Shown one piece after another: positions 29,668 through 38,637 of a stretch of 64,000 nt of DNA. How positions within the stretch are numbered: the first letter of the stretch is position 1; each line of letters begins with the position of its first letter. The translations under genes and the position numbers were made by a program. Source of the stretch: Salinimicrobium profundisediminis (lineage in GTDB: Bacteria > Bacteroidota > Bacteroidia > Flavobacteriales > Flavobacteriaceae); contig NZ_JAPJDA010000021.1 of the NCBI RefSeq assembly GCF_026241755.1, positions 18,640 to 82,639 on the forward strand. The letters are read 5' to 3'. The notes beneath the pieces are model-generated. The model did no database searches. It was not told the DNA's origin and worked only from the letters and a program-made list of their open reading frames with translations.

Positions 29668-30271
29668 CGGATAGTTTCTTTAGGCTGTTTTCAAAAAAAT
29701 CTGTTATTAATAGTCCATGCGAATTGCGAGGAAAGTGCCGGTCTACATGAATAAGTTTTCCTGTGGTAATGAGTTCATATTCATCCAAAACTTTTCCCCT
29801 GTTAATCTCAAAAATAGTGGTAGTTCTGAATTCATAAGGTTCCCGGCTAAGATCAAGAGCTGTTTGCACGCTTTGCACTTTTTGTACGAGAGAGTATTGG
29901 ATTAACCTGTTATACAGACCATCAGCTTTCTTCTGGCGATAGATGTTATCAACCGAGCTATTACCCAACCATAATGCTTTTTCAAGGTGTTTCTCGTAAT
30001 TACTGGCATCTATTCCGTAGAAATACTGATGAAACATTTCCAGGTGCGCCAGGGCCTCTACCTCGAGGTTTTCTTTGGCACTTGAGAGTTTAAGCGGAAT
30101 TACACTCCCATCGGTATTTACGGCAAACATGCTGTTAAGCATCTTCTGATTCAGATCAAAAACCGACCACAGGGATAAAGCACTGCTTAAGAACGCCAGG
30201 GAGACAACCAACATCACAATAAAACGGTTAATCTTTAAGACTGAATAAATATTCATATATGGTGTTTTCAT
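29654..30271 (-). CDS. traK: TraK, conjugative transfer protein (VirB8-like)
   Basis: A 205-residue protein with one N-terminal membrane helix (about 15-36: FIVMLVVSLAFLSSALSLWS) and a periplasmic domain (SSAKENLEVEALAHLEMFHQ). Length, order and the conserved MFHQYFYGIDASNYEKHLEKALWLG region (quoted in part) match TraK of Bacteroidetes elements, which has the VirB8 topology. It lies between traJ (13 nt upstream) and traM. Confidence 0.87.
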   Translation of the reverse strand: MKTPYMNIYSVLKINRFIVMLVVSLAFLSSALSLWSVFDLNQKMLNSMFAVNTDGSVIPLKLSSAKENLEVEALAHLEMFHQYFYGIDASNYEKHLEKALWLGNSSVDNIYRQKKADGLYNRLIQYSLVQKVQSVQTALDLSREPYEFRTTTIFEINRGKVLDEYELITTGKLIHVDRHFPRNSHGLLITDFFENSLKKLSDESR

Positions 30272-30284
30272 CTATTGAATAGGA

Positions 30285-31115
30285 TTACGAGGCAAAGAGC
30301 CTGAAGGTGAATGAAATCGCTCTCCGGTAGAGTTTAAATTTGAGAAAGACAATAAAACCTACAGATCCCAGCTGAACAATGGGAGCAAAAACTCCACTTT
30401 CTGCACCGGTACCCAGGAGGTTTCCCCAGAAATTGGTGTTGATTTCTTCATAAAGCAGGTTTACAAAAACATTGACAAGAAAAAATGCCGGAACAATCAT
30501 ATATACAGCAGCATAGAGGCGAAAGAACCTGTACCCCATCTCCCTGAACTTTTCAAAAACGGATAAACTGATAATCAGGGGAGAAAATGCCTGCATGAGC
30601 CCCAGGAGAAAGTAGCGTTCGGCCAGGAAGAGAGGATAGATAAAAAGATCCATGATCCACAAAAAGATACTAATGATAAAAGCCACGACCTTCATAGGAT
30701 AAAATGGTGTCACGAGATATTCATAAAGCATACTGAGAGCTTTTGTACCCGCCTCCACAAAATTGATATCTTCTTCAATTTCCATTTCCTGTAACTGAAG
30801 GGGAAGAAGTGCCGGGGCTGTATCCCTATATTCCATTTCAATGGCCACCAAGATGCTATCAAAGAATCCCAGCACCTGGGTGGAGAATATCACGACAAGA
30901 ACTACCACAAAATTTTTGATCAATTCCGTCGGACTTAATCCCCAGGTATAGCCGTCATTATTTACTGCCCCTTCGTTGTACTTCTTTATCAAATTGACAA
31001 GAAAAAGAAGGATGGCCAGCGATTTCATGCCCAAAATGGTGTACTGGGAAATACTGCTTTCCTTGATGGTACTAAAAACCGCATCTACGTACTCAAGTCC
31101 TATAGTCAATAACAT
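30285..31115 (-). CDS. traJ: TraJ, polytopic mating-channel protein (VirB6-like)
   Basis: A 276-residue multi-pass protein. The ATG at 31113-31115 was chosen because it follows the traI stop; the longer frame would overlap traI. Hydrophobic segments occur at about 20-36, 58-78, 130-150, 155-175, 185-205 and 235-255. Its position and topology match TraJ of Bacteroidetes conjugative transposons, a VirB6-like inner-membrane pore component. Confidence 0.82.
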   Translation of the reverse strand: MLLTIGLEYVDAVFSTIKESSISQYTILGMKSLAILLFLVNLIKKYNEGAVNNDGYTWGLSPTELIKNFVVVLVVIFSTQVLGFFDSILVAIEMEYRDTAPALLPLQLQEMEIEEDINFVEAGTKALSMLYEYLVTPFYPMKVVAFIISIFLWIMDLFIYPLFLAERYFLLGLMQAFSPLIISLSVFEKFREMGYRFFRLYAAVYMIVPAFFLVNVFVNLLYEEINTNFWGNLLGTGAESGVFAPIVQLGSVGFIVFLKFKLYRRAISFTFRLFAS

Positions 31116-31125
31116 CGTTTCAGTT

Positions 31126-31695
31126 TCAAAAGTTAATCGCCCTGTTATTGATCTTTGACTGCATTTCTCTGAAGGAAATAATTGTTTTGAATCTCCTGGT
31201 GCGAAGCCCCACTTCGACAATCATTTCCCGGGATCTTTCCTTTTGGGCTTCCAGTATGGCAAGACGTTCAGCATCTGTCATTTTCAGAAGGTTGCTGGTC
31301 AACAATTGCTGCATAAACTCCATATCCTGCATGGTAATGTCCATAATGGAGTGAAATGACACTGTTACCCGCTCAATTTCCTCAGGTTTAATGAACGGAG
31401 AATTAAGAACCTCCTCAAGGTCGTGTTGTACCACCTTCACTAATTCTTGATTATTCCTGATGATTTCCTTTACTGCCCTGATCTGTTTTATCACACTGTT
31501 TACCTGCTCGATGCGCTGTTTCTGTTCATTCAGAAATTCAACTGTCTTTAATAGCTGGGAAGTCTGTTTAGCAGATTCTACAAGAGACTTTGCCAGGGAG
31601 ATAAAGTTGGTATTGTCATAAACCGGCATTCCCTGGGAGTGTCCATCCTGGCTGCATATAGCCAACAATAAAAAAAGGATAATTTTTGTTTTCAT
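31126..31695 (-). CDS. traI: TraI-type conjugation protein (DUF4141)
   Basis: A 189-residue exported protein. The ATG at 31693-31695 gives a typical signal peptide (KTKIILFLLLAICSQDGHSQ); the longer frame is the traG gene region. After the signal the protein is almost entirely alpha-helical and coiled (TVEFLNEQKQRIEQVNSVIK and LLKMTDAERLAILEAQKERS), as in DUF4141 TraI proteins, which have a VirB5-like position in the operon. It follows traG by 4 nt. Confidence 0.8.
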   Translation of the reverse strand: MKTKIILFLLLAICSQDGHSQGMPVYDNTNFISLAKSLVESAKQTSQLLKTVEFLNEQKQRIEQVNSVIKQIRAVKEIIRNNQELVKVVQHDLEEVLNSPFIKPEEIERVTVSFHSIMDITMQDMEFMQQLLTSNLLKMTDAERLAILEAQKERSREMIVEVGLRTRRFKTIISFREMQSKINNRAINF

Positions 31696-31699
31696 GATT

Positions 31700-34099
31700 T
31701 TATGGTTTTGTGATGAATAACCGGATTGCTTTTTCCATGGAACCTGTTTCCTCATAAAGCTGCATAAGGAGGTTGTTCTCCTGCCCGTCTGTGAGGTAAG
31801 CGGCATAAACTTCAGGAGGCACTTCAAGTCTGAAGATGTTACTCTGTCTACCGATCTTGATAAATATTTCTGTATACTTTTGGTCCCCGGAAAGGTTATT
31901 CTTAATGGATTTAAGCTGATTGAGGTCATGGGATGAGAGGTTTAACCTTTCCTGAAGCTGGTCATATCCTTTTTCATTGTGCAAGCTGTAAATCACCTGG
32001 GTATTTTCTAAAATACTGGCCGAAGTAGCATTTTCAGGTAACTGATTGATGGATTGCAGGATGATACCGATAGCCCCATTTTGTTTCCTAATCGCCTGGT
32101 AATAAAATTCAACGCTCTCCAGCACATTCCCGAATTTCAATTGTTTTGCGAATTCATCGAATAGAATTATACCTTTTTCGTTGCGGTTTTGCCAGATAGT
32201 GCGTTGGATTGCCGACTTAATAAGCTTTAGCATTACAGATAAGATCTCTTTGTTATCCTTTATCTCATCCAATTCAAAGACAATGAGCCGCTTTTCTTCC
32301 AACCTAAAGCTTTGATCTTCGCTAATCTCAAAAAGAAAACTGTAAAGCCCGCCTTTCACATATTCAGACATGATATGAAGGAAGTTCTCGACATCAAAGT
32401 AATCCCGATGGATCTGTAGATTAGTCAGAAGCCTTTCTTGTTCCACTTCAATGAAATCATAAAAACTTTCCATGGAGTGCCCCTGGACAACATTATCGTA
32501 GTAATGCTTAAGTATTTTTTTCATCGCAACCTCCCGTGCCTTGTCGAGCAGCTCTCCGCTTGCAAACAACTCCAGTAGAAATATGGTGAGATCTTCAAGA
32601 TGCTGTGGCCCCAGATCTTTCATACTATTTATGAAAAATGGGTTAATACCCAGGTTTTTCCCCTGCTCATATCTCAAGATGAGATGATCTTGGGGATAGA
32701 GTTTGGCGAACTTGTTATATGAACCTCCCAGATCAATAATTACCAGGCGGACTCCATCTTCATAGTACTGCCTCAGAATATTATTGGCCAGAAAAGATTT
32801 GCCTTCTCCTGTAGGGGCGAAAATGGCAAAATTTCTGGCCTTTATTCTTTTTTTATGTTCATCCCACACATCCTTTATCACCGGAATATTGTGCTGTCTA
32901 TCATTGAAGATAATCCCCTGCTCATCACTTTTATAATTTGTATTGTTAATGAGCAGACAGAGGGCATGTTTAAGGTCAGTTACAAAGAGATCCTCATTCG
33001 CAAAGTTTGAAGAAAAGCAAAAGAAGCTATTCAAAAAGTAATTCTTTCTTTCCTCTGCCAACGGCAAGTAAGGAGTGATATCCAATTCTTTAAATCGGGT
33101 TTTTATTTCCGAGGCAGTTCGAAGGAGGTTTGTATAATTTTCACCCCAGAAGGTCACATTAAAATGTCCTCTAATTACCCTGGAACTGTCATCCTCATTA
33201 ATTTGGTCCAGGATGTGACGAATTCTTTCCAGTACCACTTTGTTCTGACTTCCGAAATTGCTGCTCTTTTTAAGCTCTTCAATCCTCTTTTCCAAAAGCC
33301 TGCGCCACCTGGACTTATCATCAATGTAAAAGATCTGGTTGAGAATATGATCTTCATTAAGATCCAGACCCAGTCCATCTATAAAACCCTGGTGAAAAAC
33401 GAAATCATCTGCTGTATACTTTTCGTTTGTTTTTGAGGATTGTACGGCTTCACCAAAACAAAACTCATTGTTCACTGCCAGAACTTCAAATAGGTTTCTT
33501 CCTATTTGCAATTGTGATTTATCCAAAAGGATATCCGTATCAAATCCTTCATTATACCCGTTGAAATAGGAAGTGGAAAGCTGCAGGATTTTTTGCTCTC
33601 CCAGCGGAATGAGCTTTATTCTCTTACTGTTATTGAGGAAAGAAACTGTATCATTCACCGCTCTTGTAAAATCCTGCAGTCCTTCTTCTAATTCCGTTAG
33701 ACTTTTGTGGGTTACTTTTTTAAAAGGATTGACAAACTTTTTATGATTTAAGGTTCTATTTTTTGGCCAGCAAAAGAACATATAACTTTCATGCTCAAGG
33801 TATTCCCGACCTTCAAAGTAATTTCGAGTTGCTTTTCCCAGAAAGCTGTCCTTCGGTGGCCTTATATCAGAATACTTTCTTTTTCGGTAGATATCCTGTT
33901 TGTGGACAACACAACCGGTCATACAGGAACGCAAAGCCTGAAACCAGATCCCGTGCAGATCATCAAAATCCTTCTCAGACAAGGAGTATACTTCCGGAAG
34001 TTCAATTTTAAAGCACAGCACGAGATTCCCGTTGTTTGCGAACGCCAGATTCTCTTTAATCTCTATAATTGGAGGAAATGTCGAAAGATCAATCTTCAT
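31700..34099 (-). CDS. traG: TraG, VirB4-type conjugation ATPase
   Basis: A 799-residue motor ATPase of the mating pore. Walker A APTGEGKS is at 428-435 and the Walker B segment GIILFDEFAKQ is near 645-655. The N-terminal half (about 1-400) is the membrane-associated domain of VirB4-like proteins, including FVTDLKHALCLLINN just before the ATPase domain. Length is normal for TraG of Bacteroidetes conjugative transposons. It overlaps traF by 11 nt. Confidence 0.93.
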   Translation of the reverse strand: MKIDLSTFPPIIEIKENLAFANNGNLVLCFKIELPEVYSLSEKDFDDLHGIWFQALRSCMTGCVVHKQDIYRKRKYSDIRPPKDSFLGKATRNYFEGREYLEHESYMFFCWPKNRTLNHKKFVNPFKKVTHKSLTELEEGLQDFTRAVNDTVSFLNNSKRIKLIPLGEQKILQLSTSYFNGYNEGFDTDILLDKSQLQIGRNLFEVLAVNNEFCFGEAVQSSKTNEKYTADDFVFHQGFIDGLGLDLNEDHILNQIFYIDDKSRWRRLLEKRIEELKKSSNFGSQNKVVLERIRHILDQINEDDSSRVIRGHFNVTFWGENYTNLLRTASEIKTRFKELDITPYLPLAEERKNYFLNSFFCFSSNFANEDLFVTDLKHALCLLINNTNYKSDEQGIIFNDRQHNIPVIKDVWDEHKKRIKARNFAIFAPTGEGKSFLANNILRQYYEDGVRLVIIDLGGSYNKFAKLYPQDHLILRYEQGKNLGINPFFINSMKDLGPQHLEDLTIFLLELFASGELLDKAREVAMKKILKHYYDNVVQGHSMESFYDFIEVEQERLLTNLQIHRDYFDVENFLHIMSEYVKGGLYSFLFEISEDQSFRLEEKRLIVFELDEIKDNKEILSVMLKLIKSAIQRTIWQNRNEKGIILFDEFAKQLKFGNVLESVEFYYQAIRKQNGAIGIILQSINQLPENATSASILENTQVIYSLHNEKGYDQLQERLNLSSHDLNQLKSIKNNLSGDQKYTEIFIKIGRQSNIFRLEVPPEVYAAYLTDGQENNLLMQLYEETGSMEKAIRLFITKP

Positions 34100-34370
34100 A
34101 GTTCAGGTCTGTAATTTTCTTATTGGAGATCATTTTTGGAAAAACACGCCGATAATTGAGCAATTGTGGATTTTGATTAAGCCGCCCAAGGGATGCATAA
34201 AGTCCTAAATTCCATAGCACAGCTAAAAGAATAATGCTGAAACCAAAGGAGAAAATGATCATCAGGAGCGAACCAATAACCGAAAGCATCATTAAAGCGA
34301 ACATCCCAACAGGAAGGCCATAGATAAGGGCCTTCCTTCGAATGTGGCGGTAAATTTCATAGCGCTTCAT
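34089..34370 (-). CDS. traF: TraF, small membrane protein (DUF4133)
   Basis: A 93-residue protein with two adjacent membrane helices (about 17-60: LPVGMFALMMLSVIGSLLMI and FGFSIILLAVLWNLGLYASL). It matches TraF/DUF4133 in length, topology and position between traE and traG, and has a VirB3-like role. It overlaps traG by 11 nt and shares one base with traE. Confidence 0.85.
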   Translation of the reverse strand: MKRYEIYRHIRRKALIYGLPVGMFALMMLSVIGSLLMIIFSFGFSIILLAVLWNLGLYASLGRLNQNPQLLNYRRVFPKMISNKKITDLNYED

Positions 34371-34657
34371 TAGACTACAATTCCAATAAGGTAACTGAAG
34401 ATCCCTACTACTGCACCTGCAATTAAGACGAAGACCAGTACCCGGGTAATTCCCTTTTTGAGATCTGCATTTTCCCCGAAGAAGTGCCCGGCATTAAACA
34501 GGAAACCCACAAGAAAAATCACCCCGAGAATAATGGGAAAAACCGCTCTGACTGTATCCGCAATTTCGGCGACAGAATTTTCTATACCTCCTATCTGCGC
34601 AAAGGCAGGCATAGATAAGGTCAAGAAACAAAAACTGGTGTACATAGATTTTTTCAT
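34370..34657 (-). CDS. traE: TraE, small pilin-like membrane protein (DUF4134)
   Basis: A 95-residue protein with a signal peptide (ending MPAFAQ) and two hydrophobic helices (VFPIILGVIFLVGFLFNAG and LVFVLIAGAVVGIFSYLIG). This is TraE/DUF4134, a VirB2-like pilin candidate. It is the first gene of the visible tra operon; the promoter should lie in the roughly 270-bp AT-rich gap after 34657. Confidence 0.87.
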   Translation of the reverse strand: MKKSMYTSFCFLTLSMPAFAQIGGIENSVAEIADTVRAVFPIILGVIFLVGFLFNAGHFFGENADLKKGITRVLVFVLIAGAVVGIFSYLIGIVV

Positions 34658-34931
34658 CGGAAAGATGTTTTTAAATTAAACCGATGATGAATCTATAACA
34701 GGAAAATGCCTGGAGAATTAAGGCCTTAAATAATTAACATACAATAATTTATATTTTATGGAATCACTTTAAAAACAGGGAAAATATTAGAAGGTTTTTA
34801 ATAAATAACTGAGGGATACCGGGTATGTCCATCCTCAGAAAGTAGATTATAATGCACTGGGCGGCACACCTTTTGTTATTAAAAATAAAAATCCTTGATG
34901 AAATAAATAACCTATAAGAAGTTAAACGAAT

Positions 34932-35078
34932 ATGACACTTACAAAGATTTATAACAGAATTGAAGAGCTACTGGATATCATAAAGAGGAGTACTGAAAAC
35001 CAGGATCTTTATTTTAATTCAGAATTGGAATTAGCTTATCTTGAAGATCTCAGAGAAGAACTAGAAGAAGGAGCCTGA
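34932..35078 (+). CDS. small acidic protein upstream of the SRAP gene
   Basis: A 48-codon frame (ATG at 34932, TGA at 35076-35078) encoding a helical, acidic peptide (KIYNRIEELLDIIKRST... and YLEDLREELEEGA). The stop is 26 nt before the SRAP start and there is an AAG-rich stretch ahead of the ATG. No family recognised. Its composition is protein-like and it may be cotranscribed with the SRAP gene. Its small size keeps confidence low. Confidence 0.45.
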   Translation: MTLTKIYNRIEELLDIIKRSTENQDLYFNSELELAYLEDLREELEEGA

Positions 35079-35104
35079 TATGTAATTACTTTTGTTTTCT
35101 GCCT

Positions 35105-35755
35105 ATGTGTTACCGAACTAAACTAAATTCAAAACTTCAGGAGATTGAAAGCAGCTTTGAAGCAGTGTTTATCGATCCCGATTCTTATATTCCAAAGGAA
35201 GAAATAAACGGATTTGCGCATCATGAAACTCCTGTAATTACAGATGAGAACCCACAGGAAATTACTCTTTCGAAGTGGGGATTAATCCCTTTTTGGGCTA
35301 AAAGCACAGAAATACAGAAGAGTACTTTAAATGCAAAGATAGAAACTGCCCAAGAAAAGCCATCCTTCCAAAAAGCAGTGAACAACCGCTGCCTGGTAAT
35401 TGCTGACGGCTATTACGAGTGGCAATGGCTGGACGCTAAAGGGGGTATAAAACAGAAATATCTTATAAGAACAAAAGATCAGTCAGTTTTTGCCTTTGCT
35501 GGTATTTATTCGTATTGGAAAGAGCCAGCAACAAATTATCTTCACCATACCTATTCGATTTTGACTACAGAAGCCAATGAGCTTATGAGCAGAATTCATA
35601 ATAACAAGAGGAGGATGCCTGTTGTGCTCGAAAAACGGGATCAAAGGAAGTGGCTAGATGGCACTGACCTTTCAAAATTTGCCTTCCCTTATGAAGTAGC
35701 TCTGACAGCTACTCCTGTAGATGAGCCCGGAAAACAACAGGCTTTAAATTTCTAA
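35105..35755 (+). CDS. SOS-response-associated peptidase (SRAP; HMCES/YedK family)
   Basis: A 216-residue SRAP-domain protein. Cys2, exposed after removal of Met1 (MCYR), is the residue that forms the covalent link to abasic sites. Other family features: LNAKIETA (about 75-82), CLVIADGYYEWQW (about 97-109, catalytic Glu) and MSRIHNNKRRMPVVL (catalytic His). These proteins shield abasic sites in single-stranded DNA. On a conjugative element, where DNA enters single-stranded, protection of abasic sites is a reasonable role (inference). The element also carries a dinB-dnaE pair. Its stop overlaps the convergent EEP-like gene. Confidence 0.92.
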   Translation: MCYRTKLNSKLQEIESSFEAVFIDPDSYIPKEEINGFAHHETPVITDENPQEITLSKWGLIPFWAKSTEIQKSTLNAKIETAQEKPSFQKAVNNRCLVIADGYYEWQWLDAKGGIKQKYLIRTKDQSVFAFAGIYSYWKEPATNYLHHTYSILTTEANELMSRIHNNKRRMPVVLEKRDQRKWLDGTDLSKFAFPYEVALTATPVDEPGKQQALNF

Positions 35756-36879
35756 ATATCCAGATCCACCCAGAGTGCAGGATGTTCACTTGCCGCGTCT
35801 TTTAAACGTTTAATCTGAGGATAAATCGGCCATTGAGACTTACGTTGTGGCCAAACTCCATTTCGGTTCATTCCTGCAGATATGATTCTATTGAACAGGA
35901 CCGGTGACAGCAAAAGGTAGTCCCTTTGTTTTAAGTTAATTCCTTTTCCGTATGCACCCAAACTGTGATAACCTGAATCTCTGCCCTGGTCAGCGACCAC
36001 TGTAAATTTTTGGTGCCTGCTTATTTCTTTTAGACTGGTATCCCGCAACAGAGAAGAGAGGGAATAACAATAGGATGGTGCATTAAGCGTCCCACAAACC
36101 ACAATGTTTTGTTGTCCCTCTGTCAGCAGCCGCTCATATTGTGATGCAATATAAAGAGCCTGCTCAGCTCTTTTTCTATCACTTTCTTCCTTTTTAAGGT
36201 TGTCTTCAGTGAGATGTGCAGAAATAATAGTTATCCTTTCTCCAGCCGGAGAGAAAACTTCATATTCCAGCAGGTTCCTTTCAAAGAGCGGTTCATTATT
36301 TTCTCCTGGTACGGAATGATGACTTCTGGAGCTGCCCATGGTATATCCAGTTCTTGTCAGCAAAGCCATATCCTGCCCAATATTTGTATTACCGGAAATA
36401 AACAAGTAATTGTAAAAAGGAAAACATTGAAACTGTGGAAGAAGGGTTTTATTAAACAATCTTAGTGCTTCGCAACTTTCCACCTCTTGCAGGATGAGTA
36501 GATCGGGATTTATGGCAGAAACAACCCGTGCCTTATTTTCAATCTGGACAGAGGACAATGGGTGATTTTCAACTTCTATCCAACCATTCCAGTTATTATA
36601 AGGTGCGGCATGCATCTCTTTTGAAAAATGGATTCCTTTGACAAAAAAATTCCCTCCTTTTCTACGCATCACTACATACCCGGACTGGTCGATATGTTCA
36701 AAACCTATCAGAAAGGAAAGTTCCCGCAATCTTTCCAAATCACATCCAGTCTTTCTGAATTTCACCATTAACTCGTCCATCTCCTTTAGCCAATTTGCGA
36801 AGTTTTTGGTCTTACTGCTGTTCAAAAGTCTTTTATGTCGAAAAAATAAATTCTGGACATTGTAGGTTGCTATCTTCAT
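35752..36879 (-). CDS. EEP-superfamily protein with altered active-site motifs
   Basis: A 375-residue protein with the EEP fold signature at its N-terminus (KIATYNVQNLFF) and LLILQEVES, which keeps the metal-binding Glu. Unlike the two EEP enzymes at 6-7.7 kb, the usual GDFN is GTLN (VVCGTLNAPS) and the terminal SDH is SEH (AASEHPALWVDL). It has no signal peptide, so it is cytoplasmic. The ATG at 36877-36879 fits the start of the fold better than one 11 codons upstream. It follows the DnaC-like ATPase gene with overlap of the longer frame. A nucleic-acid-binding or atypical nuclease role on the element is inference. Confidence 0.7.
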   Translation of the reverse strand: MKIATYNVQNLFFRHKRLLNSSKTKNFANWLKEMDELMVKFRKTGCDLERLRELSFLIGFEHIDQSGYVVMRRKGGNFFVKGIHFSKEMHAAPYNNWNGWIEVENHPLSSVQIENKARVVSAINPDLLILQEVESCEALRLFNKTLLPQFQCFPFYNYLFISGNTNIGQDMALLTRTGYTMGSSRSHHSVPGENNEPLFERNLLEYEVFSPAGERITIISAHLTEDNLKKEESDRKRAEQALYIASQYERLLTEGQQNIVVCGTLNAPSYCYSLSSLLRDTSLKEISRHQKFTVVADQGRDSGYHSLGAYGKGINLKQRDYLLLSPVLFNRIISAGMNRNGVWPQRKSQWPIYPQIKRLKDAASEHPALWVDLDI

Positions 36880-36889
36880 CACACAATAA

Positions 36890-37546
36890 TTAGTTTCGTT
36901 TATCTTTTGCATTTTTTGGAAAGGCGATCAGGTTATATGCCTGTCGCATTCTGCTTCTCACCCTGCTCCCATACCTCTCTTCTAATTCATTAGCATTTAA
37001 GTTGGTAGTCAGGTGAGTTTTGAGGTTATGGTTCAGAAATAAATCGTGACGACTCAGAAGTAGTTCTCCCATAACGTTACAATCGTTTCCGAAAAATTTT
37101 CCTTCCGGTTCAATTCCCAGGTCATCAAAACAGAAAAGACCACTTTTACCATAATCCTCAATTATTTTATAGCCTATGAGGTTGAAACCGAAAACAATAT
37201 TTCGGGCCGGAATCACCTCATACGGCCGTTGGTGTGGCACAAGATGCTTCAATAAGCGCATCATACTGGTTTTGCCACAACCCACCGGACCTGAGAGAAG
37301 TATTCCTTTGTCAGTATCAATGTTGTACTTATGACATTTCTCCTGATCCTTTATGAAGTAGTTAGCCAGTTTATACCAGGTTAGGTGGTCCTCATCAATG
37401 ATCCTGAATTTTTTTCCAAATAGTAATTTCCCTTTAGCTTCCAGATAAGTCAGGATCTTTGAGAAATCATAAATTAATTCCGTTCCGGTAAAGGTGCCAA
37501 GGCTATATTCCACGCCACCTTCAACAATTTTAGAGGGGTTGATCAT
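36890..37546 (-). CDS. DnaC/IstB-like AAA+ ATPase, replication or helicase-loader type
   Basis: A 218-residue P-loop ATPase. The ATG at 37544-37546 (INPSKIVEGG) was chosen; the track of open frame extends upstream, but that overlaps the preceding gene. Walker A is GPVGCGKTS (about 95-103) and a DnaC-like Walker B is GLFCFDDLGIEPEG, followed by LTTNLNANELEERYGSRVRSRM, quoted here in part, containing sensor residues and an Arg finger typical of helicase loaders. Next to a DnaD-like protein it may load the replicative helicase at an element origin (inference). An IstB-like transposition role is less likely because there is no istA beside it. Confidence 0.72.
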   Translation of the reverse strand: MINPSKIVEGGVEYSLGTFTGTELIYDFSKILTYLEAKGKLLFGKKFRIIDEDHLTWYKLANYFIKDQEKCHKYNIDTDKGILLSGPVGCGKTSMMRLLKHLVPHQRPYEVIPARNIVFGFNLIGYKIIEDYGKSGLFCFDDLGIEPEGKFFGNDCNVMGELLLSRHDLFLNHNLKTHLTTNLNANELEERYGSRVRSRMRQAYNLIAFPKNAKDKRN

Positions 37547-38261
37547 AATCCTTAGCATTAGATGTTTGGAGACTGTCTTTTTTAGAAAATTTCTTACCAG
37601 AAAACCTGAAGGTATTTTTAATCCAGCTGTGAGCCAGAGCCTCCCAGTCCCGTACCTGCTCTCCATCACCCGTTCTCCATTCGTTTTTCTGGTAATAATC
37701 GAAAAACCTTTTCCCTTCCTCAGGTGAAAGACCCTTAGCATTGAAAAACAATAAAACATCCATCCTGTCTTTAGGTTGTTTAGATATTTTTTCAAGTTTA
37801 GTACTGTTTATATTTGATCCCACCAGAGGTTTATGGTTGGGACTGGATGGTTTCGACAGATGTCCACTTTCAGGACTGTACTGGGATTGTACGGGAACAT
37901 TTTTGGAACTGTACTGCCCCGCAATTCCGTCAAGAAAGGAGTCAAAATCTTCTTCTGCTTTTGTTTCCTGTTTTTCCAGTACGCACATCCTAATTCTACT
38001 ACCTTTAAATGCACTCTTAGATGGAAAATAATCAAGATAACCCCAGTCATTAAGGTTTACGATACAGCGGTGATAAGTAGATTTAGAGCCTATTTTTGCA
38101 GCACGCATGAGGTCTCTGCGATTCACAGAAATTTCTCCGACAAACCTACTACAGTTCCATTCCTGGAATAGAGCCAGGTATAGGGTAACATGAGCCGGGT
38201 TGAGACGATCATCGAAGTAGAATTTTTCAAAGGCGGCATTAAGGAGCTTAATGTAATTCAT
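37530..38261 (-). CDS. DnaD-like winged-helix protein (replication module)
   Basis: A 243-residue protein. The N-terminus (about 1-110: LNPAHVTLYLALFQEWNC and SVNRRDLMRAAKIGSKSTYH) is the winged-helix arrangement seen in DnaD and phage replication-initiation proteins. The middle (about 110-175) is a low-complexity Ser/Pro-rich linker, and the C-terminal segment (LSPEEGKRFFDYYQKNEW, WIKNTFRF) resembles the DnaB2/DnaD tail. The downstream ATPase gene overlaps its end. Together they look like initiator and loader of a plasmid-like replication step of the element. It could also be a transcriptional regulator. Confidence 0.6.
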   Translation of the reverse strand: MNYIKLLNAAFEKFYFDDRLNPAHVTLYLALFQEWNCSRFVGEISVNRRDLMRAAKIGSKSTYHRCIVNLNDWGYLDYFPSKSAFKGSRIRMCVLEKQETKAEEDFDSFLDGIAGQYSSKNVPVQSQYSPESGHLSKPSSPNHKPLVGSNINSTKLEKISKQPKDRMDVLLFFNAKGLSPEEGKRFFDYYQKNEWRTGDGEQVRDWEALAHSWIKNTFRFSGKKFSKKDSLQTSNAKDYDQPL

Positions 38262-38276
38262 AGCACTTCCTATTAG

Positions 38277-38549
38277 TTAATGAAGGACCTTTTTCTCTAC
38301 CATTAGTTTTTGTATTTCATCAGAATCGAAATAAATGATGCCCCCCAGTTTGGTATAGGGTAGCGTTCCATTGAATTTCAGGTTTTGAAGAGTTCCGGGA
38401 CTAATCTTTAATAGTTTTAAAACTTCGTTGGATTTTAGCCACTTCTTTGAACTCTGACCCTTGTGTTCAGTAAGCATTGACTGGATTTCTTGCAGAAGCT
38501 CCTTTTTGAACTCCTGAAGATCTTCTGTGGTAATAATAGATGTTGGCAT
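38277..38549 (-). CDS. excisionase/MerR-type HTH protein
   Basis: A 90-residue protein with a coiled N-terminus and a C-terminal helix-turn-helix of the excisionase type (KSNEVLKLLKISPGTLQNLK, then NGTLPYTKLGGIIYFDSDE). Such proteins act as recombination directionality factors or as small regulators in Bacteroidetes ICEs. It starts a minus-strand cluster with the DnaD-like and ATPase genes (15-nt gap). Three palindromes lie just upstream and are candidate binding sites. Confidence 0.75.
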   Translation of the reverse strand: MPTSIITTEDLQEFKKELLQEIQSMLTEHKGQSSKKWLKSNEVLKLLKISPGTLQNLKFNGTLPYTKLGGIIYFDSDEIQKLMVEKKVLH

Positions 38550-38564
38550 AATGATTCTTTTTTT

Positions 38565-38579
38565 AGCATTTAAAATGCT
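38565..38579. promoter_or_regulatory. near-palindrome close to the HTH gene start
   Basis: AGCATTTAAAATGCT is a near-perfect palindrome lying 16 nt upstream of the excisionase-like gene start. Its position suggests autoregulation. Role inferred only. Confidence 0.35.
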
Positions 38580-38637
38580 GGTTACAATTTCATTATGCTA
38601 AATTGATATGCCCTGCTGGCTTTTTTTCACAAGAGGT

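Noticed and set aside
36890..37546. IstB of an IS21 element
   Set aside because: The ATPase is DnaC/IstB-like, but no istA is next to it and it is paired with a DnaD-like gene.
37547..37795. Upstream extension of the DnaC-like ATPase frame
   Set aside because: It would overlap the DnaD-like gene by about 265 bp and has no ATPase-like sequence.
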